NCBI GenBank assembly: GCA_003314535.1
Contig: POSG01000007.1
Span: 62,001 to 126,000 of the forward strand
Reading direction: 5' to 3'
DNA length: 64,000 bases
Origin: Geobacter sp.
GTDB lineage: Bacteria; Desulfobacterota; Desulfuromonadia; Geobacterales; Geobacteraceae
In this document: positions 27,487 to 35,808 of the stretch, piece after piece
How the letters are laid out: every line of letters starts with the position of its first letter
Numbering within the stretch: position 1 is the stretch's first letter
The notes under the pieces: model-generated
The model's input: the letters and a program-made list of their open reading frames with translations, nothing else
Databases searched by the model: none
Told to the model about the DNA's origin: nothing
Position numbers and translations under genes: made by a program

Positions 27487-28206
27487 TTGCTGCTCAAGGC
27501 GCTCCTGGACATAATCTTTCCGCCGCTCTGCCATTGCTGCAAAGCTTTCATCCCAGGGCATGCGGTTATTCACATCTGCCCCGATTGCCGGGAGAAAATC
27601 CGTGCCGTCACCTCTCCGCTGTGCCCGGTCTGCGGACTGCCCCATGCCAGGGAAGGCGGAATCGACCACCTGTGCGGCACATGCCTGGCCGAACCACGTC
27701 CATTCGCAAGGGCACGGGCAGCCGTCGGATTCGACGGACCGGTGCAGGAACTCGTCCACCGCCTCAAATACGGGAAGCAGGCTCACCTGTCCCGCCCGCT
27801 GGCTCTTCTCGCGTGCCGTATTCTGGAAAGTTTCAGGGCTGATGCCGCTGCGGACCTGATCGTGCCAGTTCCGCTCCACGACCGGCGCCTGAAAGTGCGC
27901 GGCTTCAACCAGTCCCAGCTGCTCGGTGCCGTAGTGGCAAAGGAGTGGGGAATGCCCCTTTCCGTGGACAATCTCCGCCGTCTGCGCTGGACCGAACCCC
28001 AGACCGGCCTTGCTGCCGCCGAACGGGAACGGAACGTGCGGGGCGCATTCGGGGTCGCCCGCCCGGAACTCTTTGACGGCAGGCGGCTCCTGCTGGTGGA
28101 CGATGTCTTCACAACCGGCAGCACGGTCACGGAATGCGCAAGGGCCCTGAAACGGGCCGGCGCCCGCGAAGTCTCAGTCCTGACCGTGGCACGGGCGTTG
28201 TCGTGA
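27487..28206 (+). CDS. comF: ComF-type phosphoribosyltransferase-like protein
   Basis: 239 residues. The N-terminal zinc ribbons are CHCC, CPDC, CPVC and CGTC. The phosphoribosyltransferase domain has the PRPP loop LLLVDDVFTTGSTVTE. ComF proteins aid DNA uptake and fork restart (with PriA in some species) rather than nucleotide salvage. No start ATG fits well; a TTG at 27487 right after the previous stop begins the conserved LLLKALLDIIFPPLC and is proposed, while an ATG at 27442 lies inside the preceding gene. It is probably co-transcribed with the LUD gene. Confidence 0.85.
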   Translation: MLLKALLDIIFPPLCHCCKAFIPGHAVIHICPDCREKIRAVTSPLCPVCGLPHAREGGIDHLCGTCLAEPRPFARARAAVGFDGPVQELVHRLKYGKQAHLSRPLALLACRILESFRADAAADLIVPVPLHDRRLKVRGFNQSQLLGAVVAKEWGMPLSVDNLRRLRWTEPQTGLAAAERERNVRGAFGVARPELFDGRRLLLVDDVFTTGSTVTECARALKRAGAREVSVLTVARALS

Positions 28207-28208
28207 AA

Positions 28209-30764
28209 TCAGTGCGATGGCGCAGATTCACCGGTTTCGCAGAATTCTCCCAACTCCTTGAAAAACTTTTCCATCCCACTCAGCACCGTCACGCCCGTCC
28301 CCCTTGTGACCGTAGCCGTCGGCAATGAATCGAGAAAAATCCTGCCGTAGTTCCTGGAAAGCACCCGCCTGTCGAAGATCATGACGGCGCCCCTGTCGTC
28401 CCGGCTCCGAATGAGCCGGCCGAAACCCTGCTTGAACTTTATCACCGCCTGGGGAACCGTGTACTCCATGAACGGATCCCCGCCAGTGAAGGAAATGTGC
28501 TCGGCCCTGGCCTCCAGGATCGGTTCCGTGGGCACGCGGAACGGCAGGCGGGTGATCACCACCAGCTCCAGCGCCCTGCCCTGGACATCAACCCCCTCCC
28601 AGAAAGAATCGGTGCCGAACAGCACGGCATTGCGCTCCTTCCTGAACCGGCTGAGCAGCAGGTGGCGGTTGATCTCGCCCTGGCGCATCGGCGTCAGCCC
28701 TGCCTTTTCCAGGGGCTCACGGAGCCACGAATAAACCCGCGTCAGGAGATCGTAGGAAGTGAAGAGCACAAAGGCCCTTCCCTCTGAGATGATCAGGCAC
28801 TGCAGCAGGCGCTCCCTGAGCGCTGACGCGAATTCCCGATCAGTGGGCTCCGGCATGTCGTCGGGAATGCCGATGAAAGTCTGGCGCTCATAGTCGAAGG
28901 GCGAAGCAAGGAGGAGTTCCGTTACCCTGGACCGGTCAATGAGATCTATGCCGGTCCTCCTTTCCAGGTAATCGAACCGTCCGCCGACCGCCAGCGTGGC
29001 AGACGTCAACACAACAGTCCTGAACTTGTCCAGGATGACGGACTTGATGGAATCCGCCACCTCGATCGGCGAGGAGCAAAGTCTTACCGTCATTCCCCCT
29101 TTGCCGCCGTTCCTTGCCTCGAACCAGTGGCAGACCTGCTCATCCCGCGCCAGGAACAGCCCCAGGTCGTGCACGATACCCTCCAGCCTGCACCTGATGC
29201 CGCGCAAATCGATCAGGCTTCCGGAAAGCTTTGCGAGAACCGGCTCGGGAAGCTGCTCACAGGCGCGGAAAAAGGACTTCAGGCAGGAAACATACTCCGT
29301 CAGCTCCCTTATGAGGCCTTGGACGGCCTGTTCGGTCTCCTTCCAGAATCCTTCCCCGTAGAGCGCGCCGGTAACCCTGAGCTTGTGCTCACCCCTGCTG
29401 TCGATGCCGCACTTGAGGTAGGAAAGCAGGGCAAGGCCGATGGAATCCAGCACCGACGTGACCCTGTCCGCCAGTGATGCCCGGCCCGGAAGAAGGCTGT
29501 TTTCCAGTATTCCCGTAATTTCCAGGTACAATGCCTCCAATTCTTCGGGCATGTCCCTGGAAATCCGCGCGGACAGCTGGGGCAGGATGCCCCGTTGCGG
29601 TTTCCTCGGGTGCTGGAGCCTGCCGAGCACCTGGAGGAGCACCTGGCGGGAGATTCGGGAGGAAAAGAAGCTGGTGGCCACATCCTCCACATGGTGGCCT
29701 TCATCGAAGATCAGCCGGGTAAAGGGCGGCAGGACGGCAGATGAATCGTAGCCGGTTTCGCTGCGCAGCGCCACGTCGGCCAGGAGAAGCGCATGGTTGA
29801 CCACAAGGATGTCGGCGCCGGCAGCCTCGCGACGGGCGGTGTAGAAAAAACACTTCCCGTAATTGGAGCACTTTGCCCGGCCGCACTGGTCGGCTTCGCA
29901 GCAGACTTCGTCCCAGATCTCACCGGTCGGAATGAAGCTCAGGTCGTTCCTGCACCCTTCAGCGGTCTTTTTACTCCATTCCAGGAGGGCGTCCAGTTCG
30001 CCGGCTTTCCCGTCGTCCCTGAAAAGTGAAGGCTCCTTCTCCACCGCGGCCAGCTTGCGCAGGCACAGGTAGTTGGACCGGCCCTTCACCAGCACCGCTC
30101 TGAAAGCAAGGTTCCCCTTTTGCTGGAGAAAGGGGATGTCCTTCCTGATAAGCTGCTCCTGAAGATTGATCGTATTGGTCGAGATGACGATCCGCTCACG
30201 GTTGCGGATCGCCCACAAAGCAGCGGGGAGCAGGTACGCCAGGGACTTGCCGGTGCCGGTGCCGGCCTCTATGACGGCAACCCTCTCGCCGTTGAACGCT
30301 TCGGCCACGGCAAAAGCCATGCGGGTCTGCTCTTCCCGGAATTCGTATCCTTCCAGGCTCCCGGACAGGACGCCGCCCGGAGCAAAGAACTGTTCGATCT
30401 CCGGGCAGGAGAGATGTTCGACGGTTCTGCGGGTAAAGGCGCTCACCGCCTGGTAGCAGCGTTCAGCACCGTTATCAACGATGTAGAAGCCCACGCCCTG
30501 GTTGCCGAGGATCGAGGCAATCTCCAGGTCGGCGTTCGAGGGTGTAAGATCGCCGGAGGGATGATTGTGGATGACCACATCACCAAAGGATGTGGCGATC
30601 ATTATGGCGGCGACTGCGTCCCTGCTCCCCCTGGCAAGGGGCTCAGCTTCCACCACGACACCGTTTTCATCGGTGCGTCCGAGGAAAAAGACTTCGTTGC
30701 CGTTGGCGGCCCGGATCTCGTCCCGGATTCGCAGCAGCGCTTTTTCAGCGACAAGAGACTTCAT
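28209..30764 (-). CDS. RadC-like/JAB domain fused to DinG-family helicase
   Basis: 851 residues. The first ~115 residues carry a JAB/MPN metallo-motif of the RadC type, HNHPSGDLTPSNAD (66-79). Then comes a DinG/XPD-like superfamily 2 helicase: Walker A GTGTGKS (168-174), four Cys of an iron-sulfur cluster in CCEADQC and CSNYGKC, DEGHH box, and a C-terminal VVITRLPFRVPTEP with GRLIRSRDDRGAV. DinG unwinds DNA-RNA hybrids and D-loops. The fusion suggests repair or fork processing. The stop is 2 bp from the end of comF, convergent. The Shine-Dalgarno is weak. Confidence 0.85.
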   Translation of the reverse strand: MKSLVAEKALLRIRDEIRAANGNEVFFLGRTDENGVVVEAEPLARGSRDAVAAIMIATSFGDVVIHNHPSGDLTPSNADLEIASILGNQGVGFYIVDNGAERCYQAVSAFTRRTVEHLSCPEIEQFFAPGGVLSGSLEGYEFREEQTRMAFAVAEAFNGERVAVIEAGTGTGKSLAYLLPAALWAIRNRERIVISTNTINLQEQLIRKDIPFLQQKGNLAFRAVLVKGRSNYLCLRKLAAVEKEPSLFRDDGKAGELDALLEWSKKTAEGCRNDLSFIPTGEIWDEVCCEADQCGRAKCSNYGKCFFYTARREAAGADILVVNHALLLADVALRSETGYDSSAVLPPFTRLIFDEGHHVEDVATSFFSSRISRQVLLQVLGRLQHPRKPQRGILPQLSARISRDMPEELEALYLEITGILENSLLPGRASLADRVTSVLDSIGLALLSYLKCGIDSRGEHKLRVTGALYGEGFWKETEQAVQGLIRELTEYVSCLKSFFRACEQLPEPVLAKLSGSLIDLRGIRCRLEGIVHDLGLFLARDEQVCHWFEARNGGKGGMTVRLCSSPIEVADSIKSVILDKFRTVVLTSATLAVGGRFDYLERRTGIDLIDRSRVTELLLASPFDYERQTFIGIPDDMPEPTDREFASALRERLLQCLIISEGRAFVLFTSYDLLTRVYSWLREPLEKAGLTPMRQGEINRHLLLSRFRKERNAVLFGTDSFWEGVDVQGRALELVVITRLPFRVPTEPILEARAEHISFTGGDPFMEYTVPQAVIKFKQGFGRLIRSRDDRGAVMIFDRRVLSRNYGRIFLDSLPTATVTRGTGVTVLSGMEKFFKELGEFCETGESAPSH

Positions 30765-30820
30765 TGAAATGATGTATCACCCGGGAGAGAATTAATAGAA
30801 ACTCAGAAAAGACACCTATA

Positions 30821-30838
30821 AGTTTCCGGATGGAAACT
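30821..30838 (-). repeat. solo terminus of the 209-bp element (copy E)
   Basis: AGTTTCCGGATGGAAACT is a perfect palindrome identical to the terminal repeat of the 209-bp elements. Read on the minus strand, it begins at the last base or so of the DUF116 stop codon (TAG at 30837-30839). Confidence 0.6.
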
Positions 30839-31607
30839 AACTGACGATTGCCCGGAGAGCTTCGTCAATCTTGGCGGTATCGACAGAGGTGTTGACACAG
30901 GGCCCGAAGGGTCGTTCGTTGAGGATTCCCAGCACCGGCAGCGGATAGCAGTCCCTGATGCCGGTAGTGAGATCGCCCTCGCATGCCACGGCGATCACCA
31001 GCTTGGGCCGCTTGTCCATGATGACCTTTCTCGCCAGCGTGCCGCCCGTTACGACCGAGATGTGGATGCGGTATTTTTCCGCCAGCCCGGCCAGGCCCGA
31101 GATGTCGCACCTGTTACAGCGGGCGCATTTCCCGATGTCGCCGGTCACCTTGATGTCGCAGTCGACCAGCTGCAGGCAGTGTGGAAGGAGAATAAGCACA
31201 CGGTCGTGCTTGACCCGGGGGCGCTGGGATATCACCAGGCTGTTGTTCATGGATATGAAGGACTGGCGTATCCGGTCCCGGTGGATCCCCGCCATCCTGC
31301 CGAGGAATTCTATCAGCGGCAGGAGCAGCCTGATTGCCAGCCCGCGCAACAGGCGGGTCACCAGGATGTCCTTGCCGAGCAGGGTCGTTACCAGGAGAAG
31401 GATTGTCCCGGCCACCATGACCATGATCAGGAAACCCAGGAAATAAGAGGTCATGACCGGAAGGAACGGATGCACGGCAGCAAGGCCGGCGCCCTGGACC
31501 CACCAGAGAAATACCAGTATGCCGGTTATGAGCAGGCAGGCGGCTGCCATCAATGCCACGAACAATGACTTGCCTGCGAAGTTTCTGCGCGAATCTGCAC
31601 CGGACAT
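30837..31607 (-). CDS. DUF116 family membrane protein
   Basis: 256 residues. Two or three N-terminal membrane helices (VALMAAACLLITGILVFLWW and YFLGFLIMVMVAGTILLLV) precede a soluble domain with Cys residues: LLPHCLQLVDCD, GKCARCNRCD, and ACEGDLTTGIRDCYPLP. The CxxCxxC suggests a metal or cluster site. The fold and function are unknown. It starts 4 bp after fmt stops, with GGGGGGAC upstream, so it belongs to the def-fmt operon. Its last codon abuts the repeat terminus at 30821. Confidence 0.8.
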   Translation of the reverse strand: MSGADSRRNFAGKSLFVALMAAACLLITGILVFLWWVQGAGLAAVHPFLPVMTSYFLGFLIMVMVAGTILLLVTTLLGKDILVTRLLRGLAIRLLLPLIEFLGRMAGIHRDRIRQSFISMNNSLVISQRPRVKHDRVLILLPHCLQLVDCDIKVTGDIGKCARCNRCDISGLAGLAEKYRIHISVVTGGTLARKVIMDKRPKLVIAVACEGDLTTGIRDCYPLPVLGILNERPFGPCVNTSVDTAKIDEALRAIVS

Positions 31608-31611
31608 GAAA

Positions 31612-32553
31612 TCAGTCCCCCCTGCCCAGGACCGTTCCAGGCCCGATTCTGCAGCCGGCCAGGAAATCACGGGCAAAAAGCCGTTTCTTGCCTTCCAGCT
31701 GAAGTTCCAGAAGAATCAAGCTGCCGCCGTTGCATGCGACCTCTATGCCTTCACGGTCAGCCTTCAAAACAGTACCCGGCACTCCGAGGCCTTCTCCCGT
31801 CGCCACCCTGAATACCTTGACCAGCTTGCCGTCCAGGTAGGTGAAGGCGCCGGGCCACGGGTTCATGCCGCGCACCAGGTTCCTGACCGCGACCGGCTCC
31901 CGGTTCCAGTCGATCAGGCCGTCTTCCTTCTTCAGCATCGGCGCGTAGCATGACAGCGAATCATCCTGTTTCTCGGGAGAAAGACGGCCGGCCGCAAGCA
32001 GTCCCAACGTATCGTCAAGCGCTTCAGCCCCAAGGATCGACAACCGGTCGTGAAGCGACCTGGCATCCTCCTCCGGGTCTATGGGTGTGGCCTTCTTTAC
32101 CAGCATGTCGCCGGTATCCAGCCCCACGTCCATGAGCATGGTGGTCACTCCGGTCTCGGTCTCGCCGTTGATGATGCACCAGTTTAGGGGAGCGGCGCCC
32201 CGATAGCGGGGCAGCAGCGAAGCATGCACATTGATGCATCCGTAGCGGGGGATTTCCAGCAGGGACTTGGGCAGGATCTGCCCGAAGGCGACCACCACGA
32301 CCAGGTCGGGAGCGATTTCCCGCAACTGTTCGACGAACTCGGGCGCACGGACCCTGGCCGGCTGCAGCACCTGGATCCCGTGGCGCTCAGCCAGTTCCTT
32401 TACCGGAGGCGGTACCGGCTTCTGTCCCCTCCCCTTGGGCCTGTCGGGTTGGGTAACCACCGCTACCACTTCGTGCCCCCGTTCCACGAGTCGCTGCAAG
32501 GTCGGGCAGGCGAATTCCGGCGTTCCCATGAAAACAACGCGCAGCTTTCCCAT
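31612..32553 (-). CDS. fmt: methionyl-tRNA formyltransferase
   Basis: 313 residues. It formylates initiator Met-tRNA with 10-formyl-THF. VFMGTPEFACPTLQRL at the start, the active-site HASLLPRYRGAAPLNW, and GLDTGDML are all present, with a C-terminal tRNA-binding domain (GAFTYLDGKLVKVF). Its ATG overlaps the stop of def (TGATG). The def-fmt pairing is the common bacterial order for adding and removing the formyl group. Confidence 0.96.
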   Translation of the reverse strand: MGKLRVVFMGTPEFACPTLQRLVERGHEVVAVVTQPDRPKGRGQKPVPPPVKELAERHGIQVLQPARVRAPEFVEQLREIAPDLVVVVAFGQILPKSLLEIPRYGCINVHASLLPRYRGAAPLNWCIINGETETGVTTMLMDVGLDTGDMLVKKATPIDPEEDARSLHDRLSILGAEALDDTLGLLAAGRLSPEKQDDSLSCYAPMLKKEDGLIDWNREPVAVRNLVRGMNPWPGAFTYLDGKLVKVFRVATGEGLGVPGTVLKADREGIEVACNGGSLILLELQLEGKKRLFARDFLAGCRIGPGTVLGRGD

Positions 32554-33068
32554 CAGGCTCCCACCCGGGCTTCCTCCACCATGTGGCGGTATTTCTTGCG
32601 GAAGATGTCCTTTTTCAGGGGAGAAAGATGGTCCACGAACAGGGTGCCGTCCAGATGGTCGATTTCATGCTGGAAAGCGATGGCCAGGAGTCCGTCGACC
32701 TGGAAGGTGACCTCCTCACCCTCAAGGTCGAGCGCCTTGACCACGACTTTGGCATGCCTGCGTACATTGGCGGCATACCTGGGCACGGACAGGCAGCCCT
32801 CTTCTTCGTATGAGTCGCCTTCGGCATGGACTATTTCCGGGTTGATGGCCACTATCAGGTTCGGCGGCTCATCCTTGGGTGAAACATCTATCACGATCAC
32901 CCGCTGGTGAACCCCGATCTGGGGAGCGGCAAGGCCGACGCCGGGAGCATCGTACATGGTCTCCGCCATGTCCCGGGCCAGTTCGCGGATCTTGTCGGTT
33001 ATTATGGTAACCGGCGCTGATTTTTTTTTCAGCTCCGGGTTTGGATAGGTCAATATTGTGCGTATCAT
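32553..33068 (-). CDS. def: peptide deformylase
   Basis: 171 residues. All three metal-site motifs are present: GVGLAAPQIG, EEGCLSVP (metal Cys) and QHEIDHLDG (two metal His plus catalytic Glu). It removes the formyl group from nascent proteins. The start follows AGGGAAGCAT, and the stop overlaps fmt. First gene of the def-fmt-DUF116 operon. Confidence 0.97.
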   Translation of the reverse strand: MIRTILTYPNPELKKKSAPVTIITDKIRELARDMAETMYDAPGVGLAAPQIGVHQRVIVIDVSPKDEPPNLIVAINPEIVHAEGDSYEEEGCLSVPRYAANVRRHAKVVVKALDLEGEEVTFQVDGLLAIAFQHEIDHLDGTLFVDHLSPLKKDIFRKKYRHMVEEARVGA

Positions 33069-33192
33069 ATGCTTCCCTGATTATTTGTTGTGTCTTCACT
33101 ATATAAAATTTACATGCAAAAATGCAAATATTAACGTAAATCTTCCGCAGCGCACCGTATTACCGATTCCGCCTTGCAATCCGGCTGTCGAG

Positions 33193-33876
33193 CTATTTCC
33201 CGGCAATTTCCCTGAGGCGGGGCATGTTGTGGATCACCACCCTGCTCCCTTTTACATCGATCACTCCTTCGTCTTTCAGCTTTTTCAGTGCACGGGAAAG
33301 TGTTTCGCTCACCGTGCTGAGATGGGAAGCCAGCTCTCCCTTCCTGATCTCCAGGTCAAGGTAGGTGGTCCCCTGGTAGGTGGTGGACTTTTTCTCCGAC
33401 ATTTCGATCAGGTAGGCGGCCAGCCGGGACGGGACCTCGGCAAAGGTGAGCTCCTCGATCTGGCGGGCGAAACGGCGCACCGAAAGCGAGAGGGTGACGA
33501 TCAGGTTGAGCGAGAAGCGCGGGTTCCTCTCCAAAAGGCCCATGAACGCATCACGCGGAAAGTAGAGCGTCTCCACCTTCTCAAGGGCTCGGGCCTCGGC
33601 CGGGTAGCGACCGTCACCGAAAAAGGCGGCTTCGGCGAACGTTTCCGATGGGTAGGCAAAGTGCAGAACTTTCTCCTTGCCGTCCGACGATATCTTGGAC
33701 AGTTTCACGCTGCCCGTGGCAACCAGGAAAAACCCGTCCGCGGGCTCGCCTTCGGAAAAAAGCACCTCTCCCTTGGCATAGGTCCGCTTGGTCGCGATGG
33801 CCGAAACTTCCGCGAGGTGCTCTTCGTTGAGGCCGGAAAAAAGAAGGGATTTCTTAAGGATCTTCAGGTATTCCAT
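33193..33876 (-). CDS. Crp/Fnr family transcription regulator
   Basis: 227 residues. The N-terminal cyclic-nucleotide-like beta barrel has the pattern YAKGEVLFSEGEPADGFF and LVATGSVKLSKIS. The C-terminal winged helix is KGELASHLSTVSETLSRALK with a wing DEGVIDVKG. There is no N-terminal Cys cluster for an Fe-S centre, so it is not a classical Fnr. The ligand is unknown; similar proteins sense cAMP, NO (heme) or other signals. A norCB cluster 2 kb away makes NO sensing conceivable but unproven. It lies upstream of, and is separated from, the def operon by 125 bp. Confidence 0.88.
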   Translation of the reverse strand: MEYLKILKKSLLFSGLNEEHLAEVSAIATKRTYAKGEVLFSEGEPADGFFLVATGSVKLSKISSDGKEKVLHFAYPSETFAEAAFFGDGRYPAEARALEKVETLYFPRDAFMGLLERNPRFSLNLIVTLSLSVRRFARQIEELTFAEVPSRLAAYLIEMSEKKSTTYQGTTYLDLEIRKGELASHLSTVSETLSRALKKLKDEGVIDVKGSRVVIHNMPRLREIAGK

Positions 33877-34027
33877 GACACGTCATCCTTCCGTTCACAG
33901 GGCGGCGATGAAGTGGAAACTATACACCAGTTTTTCCATGTCTGGCTACTTCTATCTTGAATCTCGGCCCGGCAAGAGAGAAAACAGCCATCATTCCAAG
34001 ACATTTTTCAACACTGAGCATCATGCA

Positions 34028-34058
34028 GAAAAGGCGGCCTTTAATAGGCCGCCTTTTC
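34028..34058. terminator. bidirectional terminator in the 33877-34300 gap
   Basis: A 12-bp perfect stem GAAAAGGCGGCC/GGCCGCCTTTTC with TTTTCT on one side and the complementary A run on the other. It probably ends the outer membrane protein transcript coming from the right, after passage through repeat copy A. The rest of this 420-bp gap is repeat A (34093-34301) and unremarkable sequence. Confidence 0.65.
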
Positions 34059-34092
34059 TATGCCGGTATCCTCAGCTTGGGAATCCAGCTGG

Positions 34093-34301
34093 TATCCATC
34101 AGGGGAGTCTCTCCGGGGCCGGAGCGGAACTTCCTCGTAGCTCGTGATAATCTGTCGACTCAATGACTCACTGGTCTGAGCTTTCACAGGTTTCAAAAGC
34201 TTTCCCGGTTCTCGAGATCTTGCACTGAACCCGTATCACGATCTCCTCGAAAGCCCCGCTCCGGCCTTCATCAACAGTACCGGGAGTTTCCGGATGAAAA
34301 C
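34093..34301 (+). repeat. 209-bp interspersed element, copy A
   Basis: Begins TATCCATC and ends CCGGATGAAAAC. It shares blocks such as AGCTCGTGATAATCTGTC and CGTATCACGATCTCCTCGAA with copies B (57691) and C (60180); identity by eye is about 80% or more. The right end abuts the TAG stop of the barrel protein at 34301. There is no convincing target duplication, so this copy looks older. Confidence 0.75.
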
Positions 34302-34912
34302 TAGTTGAAGAACACCCTGAAGCCAAAGGTCGTGGAGAAGCTGGTGGGATCGAAATTTCCGACCTTTTCGCCCGTCTGGAGCTTGATATCCGCTTCCGGC
34401 GCGAAAACTGCCCTGATCTCAGCGGTCAAAGCGAAATTCCTTGCCAGGAAGTAATCCACGCCGCCGCTTACATGTCCCCCGACAACCGTGTCGATATCGG
34501 CTTTGTAACCGGTGAAATCCTTGGTGCCGCTCATGAGGATATCAATCCCCCCGCCCACGTATGGCACCAGTTGCCGTACCGGCAGGTTGGCGAAGCGGTA
34601 CTGGAGGCCGATCGAAATATTGGTGGTGTCGAAATCGTAATCATCGCCCCACCAATCGTTACCTTCAAACGATGAATAGGTTACATCGAAATCCAGGGCT
34701 AAGTTGTTGGGAAGCCCGAAGATTAGTCCGCCTCCGCCGATGAATCCCGCATCGTTTTCAATGGTGCCGAAACGAGTATCCGTATCGGATGGAACCAGCA
34801 ATCCGAAGCGGCCGGTAAGCCCCAATCTGCCGTTGATGCTGTCTGCCGTTGCGACGGTTGTTGTAAACAACAAGCAGGATAACGCGCATACGAGAACGAG
34901 TACCTTTTTCAT
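34301..34912 (-). CDS. outer membrane beta-barrel protein (OmpW/OmpA-N-like)
   Basis: 203 residues. A signal peptide (KKVLVLVCALSCLLFTTTV, ATADS cleavage region) is followed by a barrel of about eight strands (GLTGRFGLLVPSDTDTRFG; LALDFDVTYSSFEG; ISIGLQYRFANLPV) and the C-terminal signal TFGFRVFF. It would be a small porin-like or adhesion-type barrel. The start at 34912 was chosen for AAGGAGGGAAAA. It ends with an extra Asn after the final Phe pair, at the boundary of repeat copy A. Confidence 0.8.
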   Translation of the reverse strand: MKKVLVLVCALSCLLFTTTVATADSINGRLGLTGRFGLLVPSDTDTRFGTIENDAGFIGGGGLIFGLPNNLALDFDVTYSSFEGNDWWGDDYDFDTTNISIGLQYRFANLPVRQLVPYVGGGIDILMSGTKDFTGYKADIDTVVGGHVSGGVDYFLARNFALTAEIRAVFAPEADIKLQTGEKVGNFDPTSFSTTFGFRVFFN

Positions 34913-35032
34913 TTTTCCCTCCTTCACGGCTTGGATGTTGTCAAGGTTTTATTAATTCTATCTCGTAATGCGCAATCCGCAAGATGCACGGAGCGAACGC
35001 GTATTTTTGATCCGAAGATATACGGGGATGAG

Positions 35033-35308
35033 TTACCGCTTTCCCTGCGGAGCTCCATTCCCCTGGCTCGACAATTGGGCATCCCAAAGCTTGCCCGGTT
35101 CAGCTGCATACAGCTCAGCGTAGCCGCACTCACCGCAGATATGCGCTTTCAGCTCGAATTCTTTCGCCCCTTTGAACAAAAGCGCCCCCGGTTTCGTCTC
35201 GATTCGCACCGAGAGGCTCATGTCCTGGTACTCGCCGTTGCGGTCGATAATCCGGGCATTTGGTATGACCCTGCAGGAGCCGCATTTTGGACACTGCCCG
35301 CGTTTCAT
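35033..35308 (-). CDS. zinc-ribbon protein, unknown
   Basis: 91 residues with an N-terminal CPKCGSCRV and a C-terminal CGECGYAELY, a two-Cys-pair zinc ribbon. The central beta strand region has VRIETKPGALLFKGAKEFEL. Such proteins are annotated as nucleic-acid-binding zinc ribbons without proof. Shine-Dalgarno is a GGGGGGG run. Gene and neighbour share the strand of the small membrane protein at 35361. Confidence 0.65.
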   Translation of the reverse strand: MKRGQCPKCGSCRVIPNARIIDRNGEYQDMSLSVRIETKPGALLFKGAKEFELKAHICGECGYAELYAAEPGKLWDAQLSSQGNGAPQGKR

Positions 35309-35360
35309 TCAATCCCCCCCGAAGCCTTGTTCCCGTCACTGTCTTCAACAGCTCGGCCCG

Positions 35361-35669
35361 TCAATCGTTTTTGTTCATCGAAGCCCTGATCACCCGGTCC
35401 CCGTCATGCTCGATTTCACAGACGATGCGCCCCATGATCCCGCTTGCAGTCACCAGTGCTGTCTTCCTGCTGTCGACGGGACCCGAACCGTCGATGAAAC
35501 GGAACCCGTTCCGTAATGCCCTTTCCCTGGCCCCGGCCAGCGATGTCCCGGCGGTCGTCTCACGGCAATAGTGGGCCAGTTCGCGCTTTGTCTGCAACCA
35601 CTGGTAAGCAGAGAAAAGAAACAGAAGCAAGATGATGAGAAGAATCACCTTGAACAGCTTCCTGATCAT
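35361..35669 (-). CDS. small membrane-anchored protein, unknown
   Basis: 102 residues. An N-terminal helix (LFKVILLIILLLFLFSAYQW) anchors a short soluble domain ending near IMGRIVCEIEHDGDRVI. The start at 35669 follows GGGGGGAATATC; an upstream start at 35750 is less likely. No family recognised. Confidence 0.6.
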   Translation of the reverse strand: MIRKLFKVILLIILLLFLFSAYQWLQTKRELAHYCRETTAGTSLAGARERALRNGFRFIDGSGPVDSRKTALVTASGIMGRIVCEIEHDGDRVIRASMNKND

Positions 35670-35808
35670 GATATTCCCCCCGCATTTCAGATTGGTTTGT
35701 TCAAGGAATACTGGATAACGGAATGTATCAGACGCACTGGCAGCCGTCAATCATGAGACGGAAGACCTAATACAGGAAATATTTCCCGGGACCGCGGTTC
35801 TCCCCTTA

